The notes below the pieces were generated by a model. That model did not search any database. It worked only from the letters and a program-made list of their open reading frames with translations, and had not been told where the DNA came from. From an uncultured Bacteroides sp. (GTDB lineage: Bacteria; Bacteroidota; Bacteroidia; Bacteroidales; Bacteroidaceae), in NCBI RefSeq assembly GCF_949298305.1, contig NZ_CASFWU010000006.1:832-64831 (forward strand): a stretch of DNA of 64,000 nucleotides. Direction: 5' to 3'. Shown here piece by piece: positions 47,174 to 55,452 of this stretch. Within the stretch, counting starts at the first letter, position 1; every line of letters begins with the position of its first letter. Both the position numbers and the translations under genes were made by a program.

Positions 47174-48100
47174 ATGAGTGTAGCACCCGAAAAGTGGGGA
47201 GTGATATACAACCCCAAAGCCGGAACCCGCAAAGTGCAGAAACGGTGGAAAGAAATCAAGGAGTATATGGACAGCAAAGGCGTGTCCTACGACTACGTAC
47301 AGTCCGAAGGATTCGGATCGGTGGAACGTCTGGCTGGCATCCTGGCCAACAACGGCTACCGCACCATTGTGGTAGTGGGCGGCGACGGCGCACTGAACGA
47401 CGCCATCAACGGCATCATGCTCTCCCATGCGGAAGACAAAGAAAACATTGCCATCGGTATCATCCCCAACGGCATCGGCAATGACTTCGCAAAATACTGG
47501 GAAATCAGTTCGGAATATAAAGAAGCGGTGGACTGCATCATCAACAACCGCCGCCGCAAAATTGACGTGGGCACCTGCTACTACTATGACGGAAAGACCC
47601 ATCGCTCGCGCTACTTTCTGAACGCCATCAACATCGGACTGGGAGCGCGCATCGTGAAAATCACCGACCAGTGCAAACGCTTCTGGGGAGTGAAGTTCCT
47701 CTCCTACTTCATGGCACTAATTTCCATCATCTTCGAGCGGAAGCTCTACCGTATGCACCTCAGAATCAACGACGAGCACATACGCGGCCGCATCATGACC
47801 GTCTGCATTGGCAGTGCATGGGGCTACGGGCAGGCTCCCAGCGCCGTACCCTACAACGGCTGGCTGGACGTGTCTGTCATCTACCGGCCTGAACTATTGC
47901 AGCTTTGGTCGGGCTTGTGGATGCTGATACAAGGACGCATTCTGAACCACAAGGTGGTGAAACCCTACCGTACCCAACACGTCAAGGTTTTGAGGGCACA
48001 AAATGCTTCCGTCGACCTGGACGGCCGCATCTTGGACCGTCATTTTCCGCTGGAAATAGGCATCATGCACGAAGCCATCACGCTGATTATACCAGACTGA
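47174..48100 (+). CDS. Diacylglycerol kinase family lipid kinase
   Basis: Cytosolic or membrane-associated kinase of the DAGK catalytic family (YegS/DgkB-like), 308 aa. The nucleotide-binding signature is VVVGGDGALNDAINGI, preceded by YNPKAGTRK and followed by IGIIPNGIGNDFAKYW. The usual GGDGT is GGDGA here. It phosphorylates a lipid or sphingolipid head group; Bacteroides make sphingolipids, so a sphingosine-type substrate is possible but unproven. I start at the ATG at 47174 rather than the upstream TTG. Confidence 0.88.
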   Translation: MSVAPEKWGVIYNPKAGTRKVQKRWKEIKEYMDSKGVSYDYVQSEGFGSVERLAGILANNGYRTIVVVGGDGALNDAINGIMLSHAEDKENIAIGIIPNGIGNDFAKYWEISSEYKEAVDCIINNRRRKIDVGTCYYYDGKTHRSRYFLNAINIGLGARIVKITDQCKRFWGVKFLSYFMALISIIFERKLYRMHLRINDEHIRGRIMTVCIGSAWGYGQAPSAVPYNGWLDVSVIYRPELLQLWSGLWMLIQGRILNHKVVKPYRTQHVKVLRAQNASVDLDGRILDRHFPLEIGIMHEAITLIIPD

Positions 48101-48136
48101 TGGAGTTGAGATATAAAAGTTAAGAGTTGGCGGTTC

Positions 48137-48225
48137 ATTAACCACTAACCCCTGACCGCTAACCACTAACCACTATCCGCTAACCACTATCCGCTAACCA
48201 CTATCCGCTAACCACTAACCGCTAT
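48137..48225. repeat. 14-bp tandem repeat before kdsA
   Basis: CTAACCACTATCCG is repeated about four times with small variants, with further TAACCACTAACC words on the left. It ends a few bases before the kdsA start, so it lies in the leader if transcription comes from upstream. A related ACCACTAACCC stretch lies before the ABC ATPase gene at about 53601. Confidence 0.75.
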
Positions 48226-48229
48226 TAAA

Positions 48230-49033
48230 ATGATTGAATTGAAGAACAACCCCGCCGGCAATTTCTTCCTGCTGGCAGGCCCTTGCGTCATCGAGGGAGA
48301 AGAGATGGCCATGCGCATAGCAGAAAAGATTGTTGCCATTACAGACAAGCTGAAAATACCTTATGTATTTAAGGGGTCTTACCGCAAAGCCAACCGCTCG
48401 CGACTGGACTCGTTCATGGGAATAGGCGACGAAAAGGCACTCCGCATACTGAAGAAGGTTCGCGATACCTTCGGCGTACCCACCGTAACAGACATTCACA
48501 GCGCCGAAGAGGCAGCCATGGCAGCCGAATTTGTTGACATATTGCAGATTCCCGCCTTCCTCTGCCGGCAGACAGATTTACTGGTAGCTGCCGCCAAAAC
48601 GGGCAAGACCATCAACATCAAGAAAGGTCAGTTTCTCTCACCGCTTGCCATGCGTTTTGCTGCCGAGAAGGTGGTGGAAGCAGGAAACGCCCACGTGATG
48701 CTGACCGAGCGGGGTACAACCTTCGGTTATCAGGACCTGGTAGTAGACTTCCGCGGTATACCCGAAATGCAGGAATTTGGCTATCCGGTCATTCTGGATG
48801 CCACACATTCACTGCAGCAGCCCAACCAAACCAATGGAGTAACGGGCGGCATGCCCCAACTGATAGAAACCATTGCACGGGCAGGCGTTGCCGTAGGAGT
48901 GGACGGACTTTTTATCGAAACCCACGAGAACCCGGCCGTAGCCAAGAGTGACGGCGCCAACATGCTGCGTCTGGACCTGCTGGAAGGACTGCTCACCCGG
49001 CTGGTACGTATCCGACAGGCAGCCATTCAATAG
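48230..49033 (+). CDS. kdsA: 3-deoxy-8-phosphooctulonate synthase KdsA
   Basis: Condenses phosphoenolpyruvate with arabinose 5-phosphate to give KDO 8-phosphate for the lipopolysaccharide inner core. Family motifs: LAGPCVIEGEE near the N-terminus, FKGSYRKANRSR, CRQTDLL, IKKGQFLSP, LTERGTTFGY, ATHSLQQPN. Cys19 in LAGPC is the residue found in metal-dependent KdsA enzymes; the metal-independent E. coli type has Asn there. 267 aa, normal length. Confidence 0.97.
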   Translation: MIELKNNPAGNFFLLAGPCVIEGEEMAMRIAEKIVAITDKLKIPYVFKGSYRKANRSRLDSFMGIGDEKALRILKKVRDTFGVPTVTDIHSAEEAAMAAEFVDILQIPAFLCRQTDLLVAAAKTGKTINIKKGQFLSPLAMRFAAEKVVEAGNAHVMLTERGTTFGYQDLVVDFRGIPEMQEFGYPVILDATHSLQQPNQTNGVTGGMPQLIETIARAGVAVGVDGLFIETHENPAVAKSDGANMLRLDLLEGLLTRLVRIRQAAIQ

Positions 49034-49160
49034 GACTACGCACATGGTAAATAGCGATTGAACAATATCCACTGATATATCGCTAAAAAAATGCTGCCGC
49101 CCTGTGATTTATACCCCCATTCTACGACAGATTAACCAAAAACCAATAAAAACAAACTTT

Positions 49161-51986
49161 ATGAAACACTTTTTCAAAACAATTCTCTTTGCCGCAGTAT
49201 TCATCTGCGCAAGCATGGGAAGCATGTTTGCCCAGCAAATGCCACCGATTCCGGTAGATCCGGATGTTCGGATTGGCAAGCTGGACAATGGTTTAACTTA
49301 TTACATCCGTAAAAACAACCTGCCCGAAAACCGTGCAGATTTCTACATTGCACAGAAAGTAGGCTCCATACAAGAAGAACAGAACCAGTTGGGATTGGCC
49401 CACTTTCTGGAACACATGTGCTTCAACGGCACCACCCACTTCCCCGGCGATGCCTTGAAACAATACCTGGAACGTATCGGCGTGAAGTTCGGTGAAAACC
49501 TGAATGCTTACACCTCCATCGAGGAAACGGTGTACAACATCTCCAACGTACCTGTCACCACTCCGGGTGCCATTGACTCCTGCCTGCTCATCCTGCACGA
49601 CTGGAGCAACGACCTGACCCTCGACCCCAAAGAGATTGACAAGGAACGCGGTGTCATCAACGAAGAATGGCGTACCCGCATGAGCGCAGGCCAGCGTATG
49701 CTGGAAAAGGCATTGCCCGTTCTGTTCAAAGGTACGAAATACGCTACCTGCTTCCCCATCGGAACCATGGACGTAGTGATGAACTTCCCTTACCAGACGC
49801 TGCGCGACTATTACGAAAAGTGGTACCGCCCCGACTTGCAGGGACTGGTCATTGTGGGTGATATTGACGTGGATGCAGTAGAAGCCAAAATCAAGACCAT
49901 GTTTGCCGACATACCCGCACAGCCCGATGCCGCCAAACGCGAATACTATCCCATAGCTGACAATAAGGAACCTCTCATCTACATCGGACGCGACAAGGAA
50001 ATGCCATACGTACAAGCCTACATCATGAGCACGCACGACGTGACTCCCGACGACCAGAAAGGCAGCATTCCCTATTTGGTAGAGGTTTACGCCAAGAGCC
50101 TCATCGGCACCATGCTGAACGCCCGTCTGAACGAACTGACGCAGACAGCCAACCCGCCTTTCATTGCCAGCGGTGCCTATGACGCCAGCATTCTGGGCAT
50201 CACCAAGACCAAAGGAGCCTTTACCGGCATAGCCGTCTGCAAGGAAGACAACATTGAAGAAGGTTTCAAAGCCGTATTCCGCGAAATAGAGCGTGCACGC
50301 CAGTTCGGTTTCACCGAGAGCGAATATGTACGTGCCCGCGCCGAGTTCCTCCGCCAGATTGAATCGGCCTACCAGGAACGTGACAAACGCCGCAACGAGC
50401 AGTACGTCAACGAATATGTACGCCATTTCCTGGACAACGAGCCCATTCCCGGCGTTGAAAACGAATACCAACTGTACAACCAGCTGGCTCCCGCCATCCC
50501 CGTAGAAGCTCTGAACATGCTGATGAAGGAACTGGTGAAGGAAGACAACAAGATGGTGGTCATGATGGCACCCGAAAAGAAAGAACTGGTATTGCCGGAT
50601 GAAGCTGCCGTAAAGAAAATGATGGCCGACGTAAAGGCCGAAAAGCTGGAAGCCTACGTGGACAAGGTTTCTGACGAACCTCTGATGAAAGAAGCGCCGA
50701 AGGGCGGCAAGATTGTATCGGAGAGCACTGATCCCGTCATGGGCACCACGCAACTGACCCTCTCGAACGGCGTGAAGGTCATCATCAAAAAGACCGACTT
50801 CAAGGCCGACCAAATCTTGATGAAGGGTGTAAGCCTGGGCGGAAGCTCCCTCTTCCCCAACTCGGAAATCATCAACATCAACGGACTGGACGCCGTATCG
50901 GTAGGCGGTCTGGGCAACTTCAGCGCAACAGACCTGGAGAAAGTGCTGGCCGGCAAGAAAGCCTCCGTCAGATACGGCATCGGCGACAAGACCGAAGCCG
51001 TGAACGGCAGTTGCTCGCCCAAGGACTTTGAGACCATGATGCAGCTCACTTACCTGACCTTCACCGCACCGCGCCGCGACAACGATGCCTTTGCTTCCTA
51101 CAAGAACCGCAACAAGGCAGCTTTGAAGAACCAGGAAATGGAACCGATGGTGGCCTTCATGGACAGTGTGACCTATGCCCTGAACATGGGACACCCGCGT
51201 ACGCAGCGTCTGAAAGCCGACATGGTAGACCAGATGGACTACGACAAGATTCTGTCCATGTACAACGACCGTTTCAAGGATGCCAGCGACTTTACGTTCA
51301 TTCTCGTGGGCAACGTGGACCTGGACAGCATGAAACCGCTTATCGAAACTTATCTGGGCGCCCTGCCTTCCATCAACCGCAAGGAGACCTTCAAGGACAA
51401 CAAGATTGAATACCGCCAAGGCGAATACAAGAACATCTTCAAACGCCAGCAGGAAACGCCCAAGGCAACCAACTTCGTATGCTACACCGGCACCTGTGAA
51501 TACAACCTGAAGAACACCCTTCTGATGAGCATGCTGGGCCAGGTACTCGACCTTATCTACACCGAAAAGGTACGTGAGGACGAAGGCGGAACCTACGGCG
51601 TATCGGCAAGCGGCAACCTGAACAAGTATCCGCAGCCCAAGGCCGGCATCCAGATATTCTTTGAGACTGCACCCGAGAAACGCGAGAAGCTGATGAAGAT
51701 TATCTTCGACGAACTGGACAACCTCGTAAAGAACGGTCCCAAAGAGGAAGACGTGAACAAGGTGAAGGAATTCATGCTGAAGAAGCACGCTGAAGACCTG
51801 AAGGAAAACGGCTACTGGCTGAACAGCATCGACGAACTGCTCTATACGGGCATGAACCCCGTTCAGGACTACGAAAAGACTGTGAACGCCATCACGCCCA
51901 AGGACATCCAGAAGTTTGCGGCCGACCTCCTGGGTCAGAACAACGAAGTGGAAGTCTCCATGATTTCGGAAGCAAAAGAACAATAA
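49161..51986 (+). CDS. M16 family zinc metalloprotease (full-length double-module)
   Basis: Secreted peptidase of the insulinase/pitrilysin family, 941 aa, with signal peptide (SMGSMFAQ). The inverted zinc motif is HFLEH at residues 81-85. The protein contains two M16 modules in tandem (the second begins around TTQLTLSNGVKVIIKK), as in full-length pitrilysin-type enzymes; only the first has the zinc motif, which is normal. It probably degrades peptides in the periplasm. The start at 49161 (MKHFFKTILF) is preferred over an upstream ATG lacking signal features. Confidence 0.93.
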   Translation: MKHFFKTILFAAVFICASMGSMFAQQMPPIPVDPDVRIGKLDNGLTYYIRKNNLPENRADFYIAQKVGSIQEEQNQLGLAHFLEHMCFNGTTHFPGDALKQYLERIGVKFGENLNAYTSIEETVYNISNVPVTTPGAIDSCLLILHDWSNDLTLDPKEIDKERGVINEEWRTRMSAGQRMLEKALPVLFKGTKYATCFPIGTMDVVMNFPYQTLRDYYEKWYRPDLQGLVIVGDIDVDAVEAKIKTMFADIPAQPDAAKREYYPIADNKEPLIYIGRDKEMPYVQAYIMSTHDVTPDDQKGSIPYLVEVYAKSLIGTMLNARLNELTQTANPPFIASGAYDASILGITKTKGAFTGIAVCKEDNIEEGFKAVFREIERARQFGFTESEYVRARAEFLRQIESAYQERDKRRNEQYVNEYVRHFLDNEPIPGVENEYQLYNQLAPAIPVEALNMLMKELVKEDNKMVVMMAPEKKELVLPDEAAVKKMMADVKAEKLEAYVDKVSDEPLMKEAPKGGKIVSESTDPVMGTTQLTLSNGVKVIIKKTDFKADQILMKGVSLGGSSLFPNSEIININGLDAVSVGGLGNFSATDLEKVLAGKKASVRYGIGDKTEAVNGSCSPKDFETMMQLTYLTFTAPRRDNDAFASYKNRNKAALKNQEMEPMVAFMDSVTYALNMGHPRTQRLKADMVDQMDYDKILSMYNDRFKDASDFTFILVGNVDLDSMKPLIETYLGALPSINRKETFKDNKIEYRQGEYKNIFKRQQETPKATNFVCYTGTCEYNLKNTLLMSMLGQVLDLIYTEKVREDEGGTYGVSASGNLNKYPQPKAGIQIFFETAPEKREKLMKIIFDELDNLVKNGPKEEDVNKVKEFMLKKHAEDLKENGYWLNSIDELLYTGMNPVQDYEKTVNAITPKDIQKFAADLLGQNNEVEVSMISEAKEQ

Positions 51987-52000
51987 TATGACATTTAGTG

Positions 52001-52043
52001 ACGAGCTACGGGCTACAAGCTACAAGTGCGGCTTGTAGCTCGT
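52001..52043 (+). terminator. Hairpin after the M16 protease gene
   Basis: AGCTACAAG (52018-52026) and CTTGTAGCT (52032-52040) pair around TGCGG; GCTAC is repeated three times on the left arm and ACGAGCTAC/GCTCGT allow alternative pairing. It lies 15 bp after the stop codon. There is no strong T run. Confidence 0.5.
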
Positions 52044-52067
52044 CCTATTTCCACACTTCTTCTCCCT

Positions 52068-53564
52068 ATGAACTTATTCTTAGAACTCCGCCGCCACGGC
52101 AAACTGGCCGCCAAGCGCCACCCGATGTACGAAAAGAACAAATTCGGAAAGTTCTGGATGTACTTCATGGCCGTATTCTGGGCCGGCTATCTCATTTTCT
52201 TCGGCACCACCTTTGCTTTTGCATTGGACGAAGAGTCACGCGAACCCTACCAAATCATCAACGGTGTACTCATCATCATCCTGGCACTCGACTTCCTCAT
52301 GAGATTCCCTTTCCAAAAGACTCCCACACAGGAAATCAAGCCCTATCTGCTGTTGCCGGTCAGACGCAGCCGTCTGATAGACTTCCTGCTGCTTCGTTCG
52401 GGGCTGGCAGGCTTCAACTTCATCTGGTTGTTTTTTTTCGTGCCTTTGGCCGTCATCAACGTATCGCGCTACTACGGTGCAGCCGGCGTGCTGACCTACT
52501 GCGCGGGCATCTGGCTGCTGATGGTGCTGAACAACTACTGGTTCCTGCTCTGCCGTACGCTGATGAACGAACGCATCTGGTGGGTATTCCTGCCCATCGT
52601 GTTCTATGCCGGCATAGGCTGCGCCCTGTTCATCCCCGATGAAAGCCCGCTCTTCGACTGGTCCGTCACATTTGGAGAAGGATTCGTCACAGGCAATCCG
52701 CTCTACTTTCTTGGCCTGATTGTGGCCATTGCCCTCCTTTGGCTCGTCAACCGCAAGGTGATGCAGGGGCTTGTCTACAGCGAACTGAACAAGGTGGAAG
52801 ACACCACCGTAAAGGTGCGCAACGTTTCCGAATACCGTTTCCTGGACCGCTACGGCGAGATTGGCGAATACATGCGTCTGGAACTGAAGCTGCTGCTCCG
52901 CAACAAGATATGCAAGGCCTCGCTGCGTTCCATCATCATCGTCGTCCTTGCGTTCAGCGGTCTGCTCGGTTTCACCGACATCTACGACTCCACGGGCATG
53001 AAAAACTTCATCATGGTGTACAACTACGTCATCTTCGGCACCCTGTTCATCAGCAACATCATGGGCTACGAGGGCAACTACATCGACGGCCTGATGAGCC
53101 GCAAGGAGTCCATCTATGCCCTGCTCCGTGCCAAGTACATCCTTTATAGCCTGGCTATACTGCTCCCATTCCTATTGATGATACCCGCCATGGTGATGGG
53201 CAAGCTGACCGTCCTGAGTTGTCTGGCCTGGGGCATCTTCACCGCCGGAGCCGTCTACTTCTGCCTGTTCCAGCTGGCTGTCTACAACAACCGCACCATC
53301 GACCTGAACACCAAGCTGACCAACCGCCAGAACATGGGAACGGGCCTGCAGAACCTCATTACCTTCGCCGCCTTCGGTCTGCCCCTGATGCTGAACCTCC
53401 TCCTCACAGTCCTGATGGGCGAAACGGGTACAAACATCGTGCTGACAGTCATCGGAGCGGGCTTCATCCTCACCTCCCGCTTCTGGCTGAAGAACATCTA
53501 CCACCGCTTCATGCGACGCAGGTACAAAAACATGGAGGGATTCCGCGACAGCCGGCAACACTAA
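52068..53564 (+). CDS. ABC transporter permease (DUF5687 family)
   Basis: Inner-membrane protein of 498 aa with many hydrophobic segments (for example WMYFMAVFWAGYLIFFGTTFAFAL and IIIVVLAFSGLLGF), of a Bacteroidetes family recognised as DUF5687. Its gene is followed 59 bp later by an ABC ATPase without membrane segments, so the two should form one exporter-type transporter. Cargo is unknown. The start at 52068 (MNLFLELRRHGK) fits the cytosolic N-terminus seen in the family. Confidence 0.8.
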   Translation: MNLFLELRRHGKLAAKRHPMYEKNKFGKFWMYFMAVFWAGYLIFFGTTFAFALDEESREPYQIINGVLIIILALDFLMRFPFQKTPTQEIKPYLLLPVRRSRLIDFLLLRSGLAGFNFIWLFFFVPLAVINVSRYYGAAGVLTYCAGIWLLMVLNNYWFLLCRTLMNERIWWVFLPIVFYAGIGCALFIPDESPLFDWSVTFGEGFVTGNPLYFLGLIVAIALLWLVNRKVMQGLVYSELNKVEDTTVKVRNVSEYRFLDRYGEIGEYMRLELKLLLRNKICKASLRSIIIVVLAFSGLLGFTDIYDSTGMKNFIMVYNYVIFGTLFISNIMGYEGNYIDGLMSRKESIYALLRAKYILYSLAILLPFLLMIPAMVMGKLTVLSCLAWGIFTAGAVYFCLFQLAVYNNRTIDLNTKLTNRQNMGTGLQNLITFAAFGLPLMLNLLLTVLMGETGTNIVLTVIGAGFILTSRFWLKNIYHRFMRRRYKNMEGFRDSRQH

Positions 53565-53623
53565 GGCTGTCATTCAACATATCTATTCACCACCAACCAT
53601 TTACCACTAACCCTTATCCACTT

Positions 53624-54409
53624 ATGATAGAGATAACCCAACTGCAAAAGAACTTCGGCACCAAGAAAGCCGTAGACATAGAGAACTATACCATCGCCCC
53701 GGGCGAAATGCTGGGACTGGTGGGCAACAACGGAGCGGGCAAGACCACCCTCTTCCGCCTGATACTGGACCTGCTGCAAGCCGACCGCGGCACCGTCAGC
53801 ATCAACGGCACCGACGTCTCCAAGAGCGAGGACTGGAAGAACTTTACCGGCGCCTTCATCGACGACGGGTTCCTCATTGACTACCTGACGCCCGAAGAAT
53901 ACTTCTACTTCATCGGCAAGATGTACGGACTGAAAAAGGAAGAGGTGGACGAGCGCCTGAAGCCCTTCGAGCGGTTCATGAACGGCGAGGTGCTGGGACA
54001 GAAAAAGTTCATCCGCAACTACTCCATGGGCAACAAGCAGAAGATAGGCATCATCTCCGCCATGCTTCACCACCCGCAGCTGCTCATACTGGACGAGCCG
54101 TTCAACTTCCTGGACCCCTCGTCGCAGGCCATCATCAAACACCTGCTCAAACGCTACAACGAGGAACACGCGGCCACCGTCATCATCTCCAGCCACAACC
54201 TGAACCACACCGTAGACATCTGTCCCCGCATCGCCCTGCTGGAACACGGCGTCATCATCCGCGACCTGCAAAACGAGAACAACTCTGCCGAACAGGAGCT
54301 GGAAGCCTACTTCAACATCCGTGTGGAAGAGGAAATCAGCGAAGAACAGCACGACGACGACCGTTCTGAAACTGCAGAAGAAAACGAACCAGCCACACCG
54401 AAGCCATGA
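53624..54409 (+). CDS. ABC transporter ATP-binding protein
   Basis: Cytosolic ATPase subunit, 261 aa. Walker A GNNGAGKTT, signature NYSMGNKQKIG (a SMGNKQK form of LSGGQ typical of exporter-type ATPases), Walker B LLILDEPFNFLDP, and a switch histidine in SSHNLNH. A charged C-terminal tail rich in Glu and Asp follows the core. It pairs with the permease upstream. The true start is the ATG at 53624; the frame is open further upstream only by chance overlap with the permease gene. Confidence 0.92.
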   Translation: MIEITQLQKNFGTKKAVDIENYTIAPGEMLGLVGNNGAGKTTLFRLILDLLQADRGTVSINGTDVSKSEDWKNFTGAFIDDGFLIDYLTPEEYFYFIGKMYGLKKEEVDERLKPFERFMNGEVLGQKKFIRNYSMGNKQKIGIISAMLHHPQLLILDEPFNFLDPSSQAIIKHLLKRYNEEHAATVIISSHNLNHTVDICPRIALLEHGVIIRDLQNENNSAEQELEAYFNIRVEEEISEEQHDDDRSETAEENEPATPKP

Positions 54410-54915
54410 GACACCGTCTGTTCCTCATTCTGCTGGCCACAAGCCTGCTGGCCGGCCTGTCCTCCTGCCGCACCAGTGCCCCGTCATACGACTACCAGGC
54501 ACTGGCCCAAGCCTCGGTGCGGCTGGGGGTAGACATCGGCCTGAAGGACAACCACGCCCTCTACCTGGAAGCCGCACAATGGATAGGCACGCCCTACCGT
54601 GCCGGAGGGAGCAGCCGGCGGGGCACAGACTGTTCGGGCTTCGTCTGGCAGATGTACCGGAAAGTGTACGGCAAAGAACTGTCCCGAAGCTCGGAACAGC
54701 AGATGAAAGAAAGCCGCAAGGTGTCGCGCCGCAAGCTGCGTGAAGGCGACCTGGTTTTCTTCGGAACCACCCGGCGCAAGCGGCGGGTGAGCCACGTTGG
54801 CATTTACCTGAAGGAAGGGAAGTTCGTCCACGCCAGCACCAGCCGGGGAGTCATCGTCAGCAGCCTGGACGAACCCTATTACGAAGAGCGATGGATAAAG
54901 GGAGGAAGATACTGA
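54406..54915 (+). CDS. NlpC/P60 (C40) lipoprotein peptidase
   Basis: Lipoprotein, 169 aa, lipobox LSSC with Cys21. The NlpC/P60 catalytic triad is visible: Cys76 (TDCSGF), His130 (SHVGIY) and His142 (VHAS). Such enzymes cut the D-Glu-to-diamino-acid bond in peptidoglycan stem peptides; it may act as a cell-wall hydrolase in the periplasm. Its ATG overlaps the ATPase stop by 4 bp (ATGA), so translation is coupled to the transporter, suggesting a shared task. Confidence 0.92.
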   Translation: MRHRLFLILLATSLLAGLSSCRTSAPSYDYQALAQASVRLGVDIGLKDNHALYLEAAQWIGTPYRAGGSSRRGTDCSGFVWQMYRKVYGKELSRSSEQQMKESRKVSRRKLREGDLVFFGTTRRKRRVSHVGIYLKEGKFVHASTSRGVIVSSLDEPYYEERWIKGGRY

Positions 54916-55044
54916 GCAACGGACAAAAAGGCAGGAAACTGAGCGGAAAAGAACAACGGAGCAAGAAACAGGCAGACGGGGCAGCTTCATCAAGCCCACA
55001 ACAAACCAGCTCCATTTATTCCCCATTGACAATCAGCGACTAAG

Positions 55045-55134
55045 CCATGCAAGCATCCTGCGTGCTCCATGCAAGCATCGTGCGCAAGCCATGCAAGCAC
55101 CGAGCGCGGGCCGTGCAAGCATCCACCCAACGGG
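55045..55134. repeat. 22-bp-period repeat family A, site 3
   Basis: CCATGCAAGCATC-type cores start (at the A of ATGCAAGCA) at 55047, 55069, 55091 and 55113, exactly 22 bp apart. The other nine bases of each unit vary (CTGCGTGCT, GTGCGCAAG and so on). Orientation is opposite to site 2. Confidence 0.8.
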
Positions 55135-55278
55135 GCACAAGCCCTCCCTCCAGACAGCCCCATCCGCAAGCCCTGCGGGAACAGGAAGCGCATCGGCCAC
55201 CCGTAGGGAAGGGAACGGAGGCCGACGCACAATCACTTGGTTTACAACAAGAAAGCACTTTATTCGGACTTTACCAAT

Positions 55279-55388
55279 TATAAAGTGCCACTTTAGTCGC
55301 TATAAAGCGTTACTTTAGTCGTTATAAAGTATTGCTTTAGTCGCTATAAAGTGGCACTTTAATCGTTATAAAGCATGGCTGAAGTCCG
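55279..55388. repeat. 22-bp tandem repeat family B
   Basis: Five units beginning TATAAAG at 55279, 55301, 55323, 55345 and 55367. Each runs TATAAAG-N6-CTTTAGTCG(C/T) with small changes, and the flanking AAAG and CTTT give each unit a short internal palindrome. The sequence is unrelated to family A but the period is the same. Confidence 0.85.
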
Positions 55389-55452
55389 CACAGAGGAATG
55401 CTAAAAAAGCTGGACGGCACACGCGCCTCCTCTGCCCAGGCCCGGCAATGGC

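Larger units (their letters stand above)
54916..55452. other. Gene-free region between NlpC lipoprotein and GH92, rich in 22-bp repeats
   Basis: No gene between these convergent genes. It holds repeat family A (55047-55134) and repeat family B (55279-55388); the rest shows no recognisable feature. Short open frames across family A encode repetitive Met-Gln-Ala-Ser peptides and are not credible genes. Confidence 0.65.

Noticed and set aside
49293..51983. An 896-codon open frame on the minus strand opposite the M16 protease
   Set aside because: Codon bias of the real gene leaves few stops on the other strand; the product is low-complexity Val/His/Gln-rich with no domain.
55047..55280. Small frames encoding Met-Gln-Ala-Ser-rich peptides over the repeats
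   Set aside because: They result from translating the ATGCAAGCAT repeat; 22 bp is not a multiple of three so frames shift between units, and no ribosome binding site is seen.
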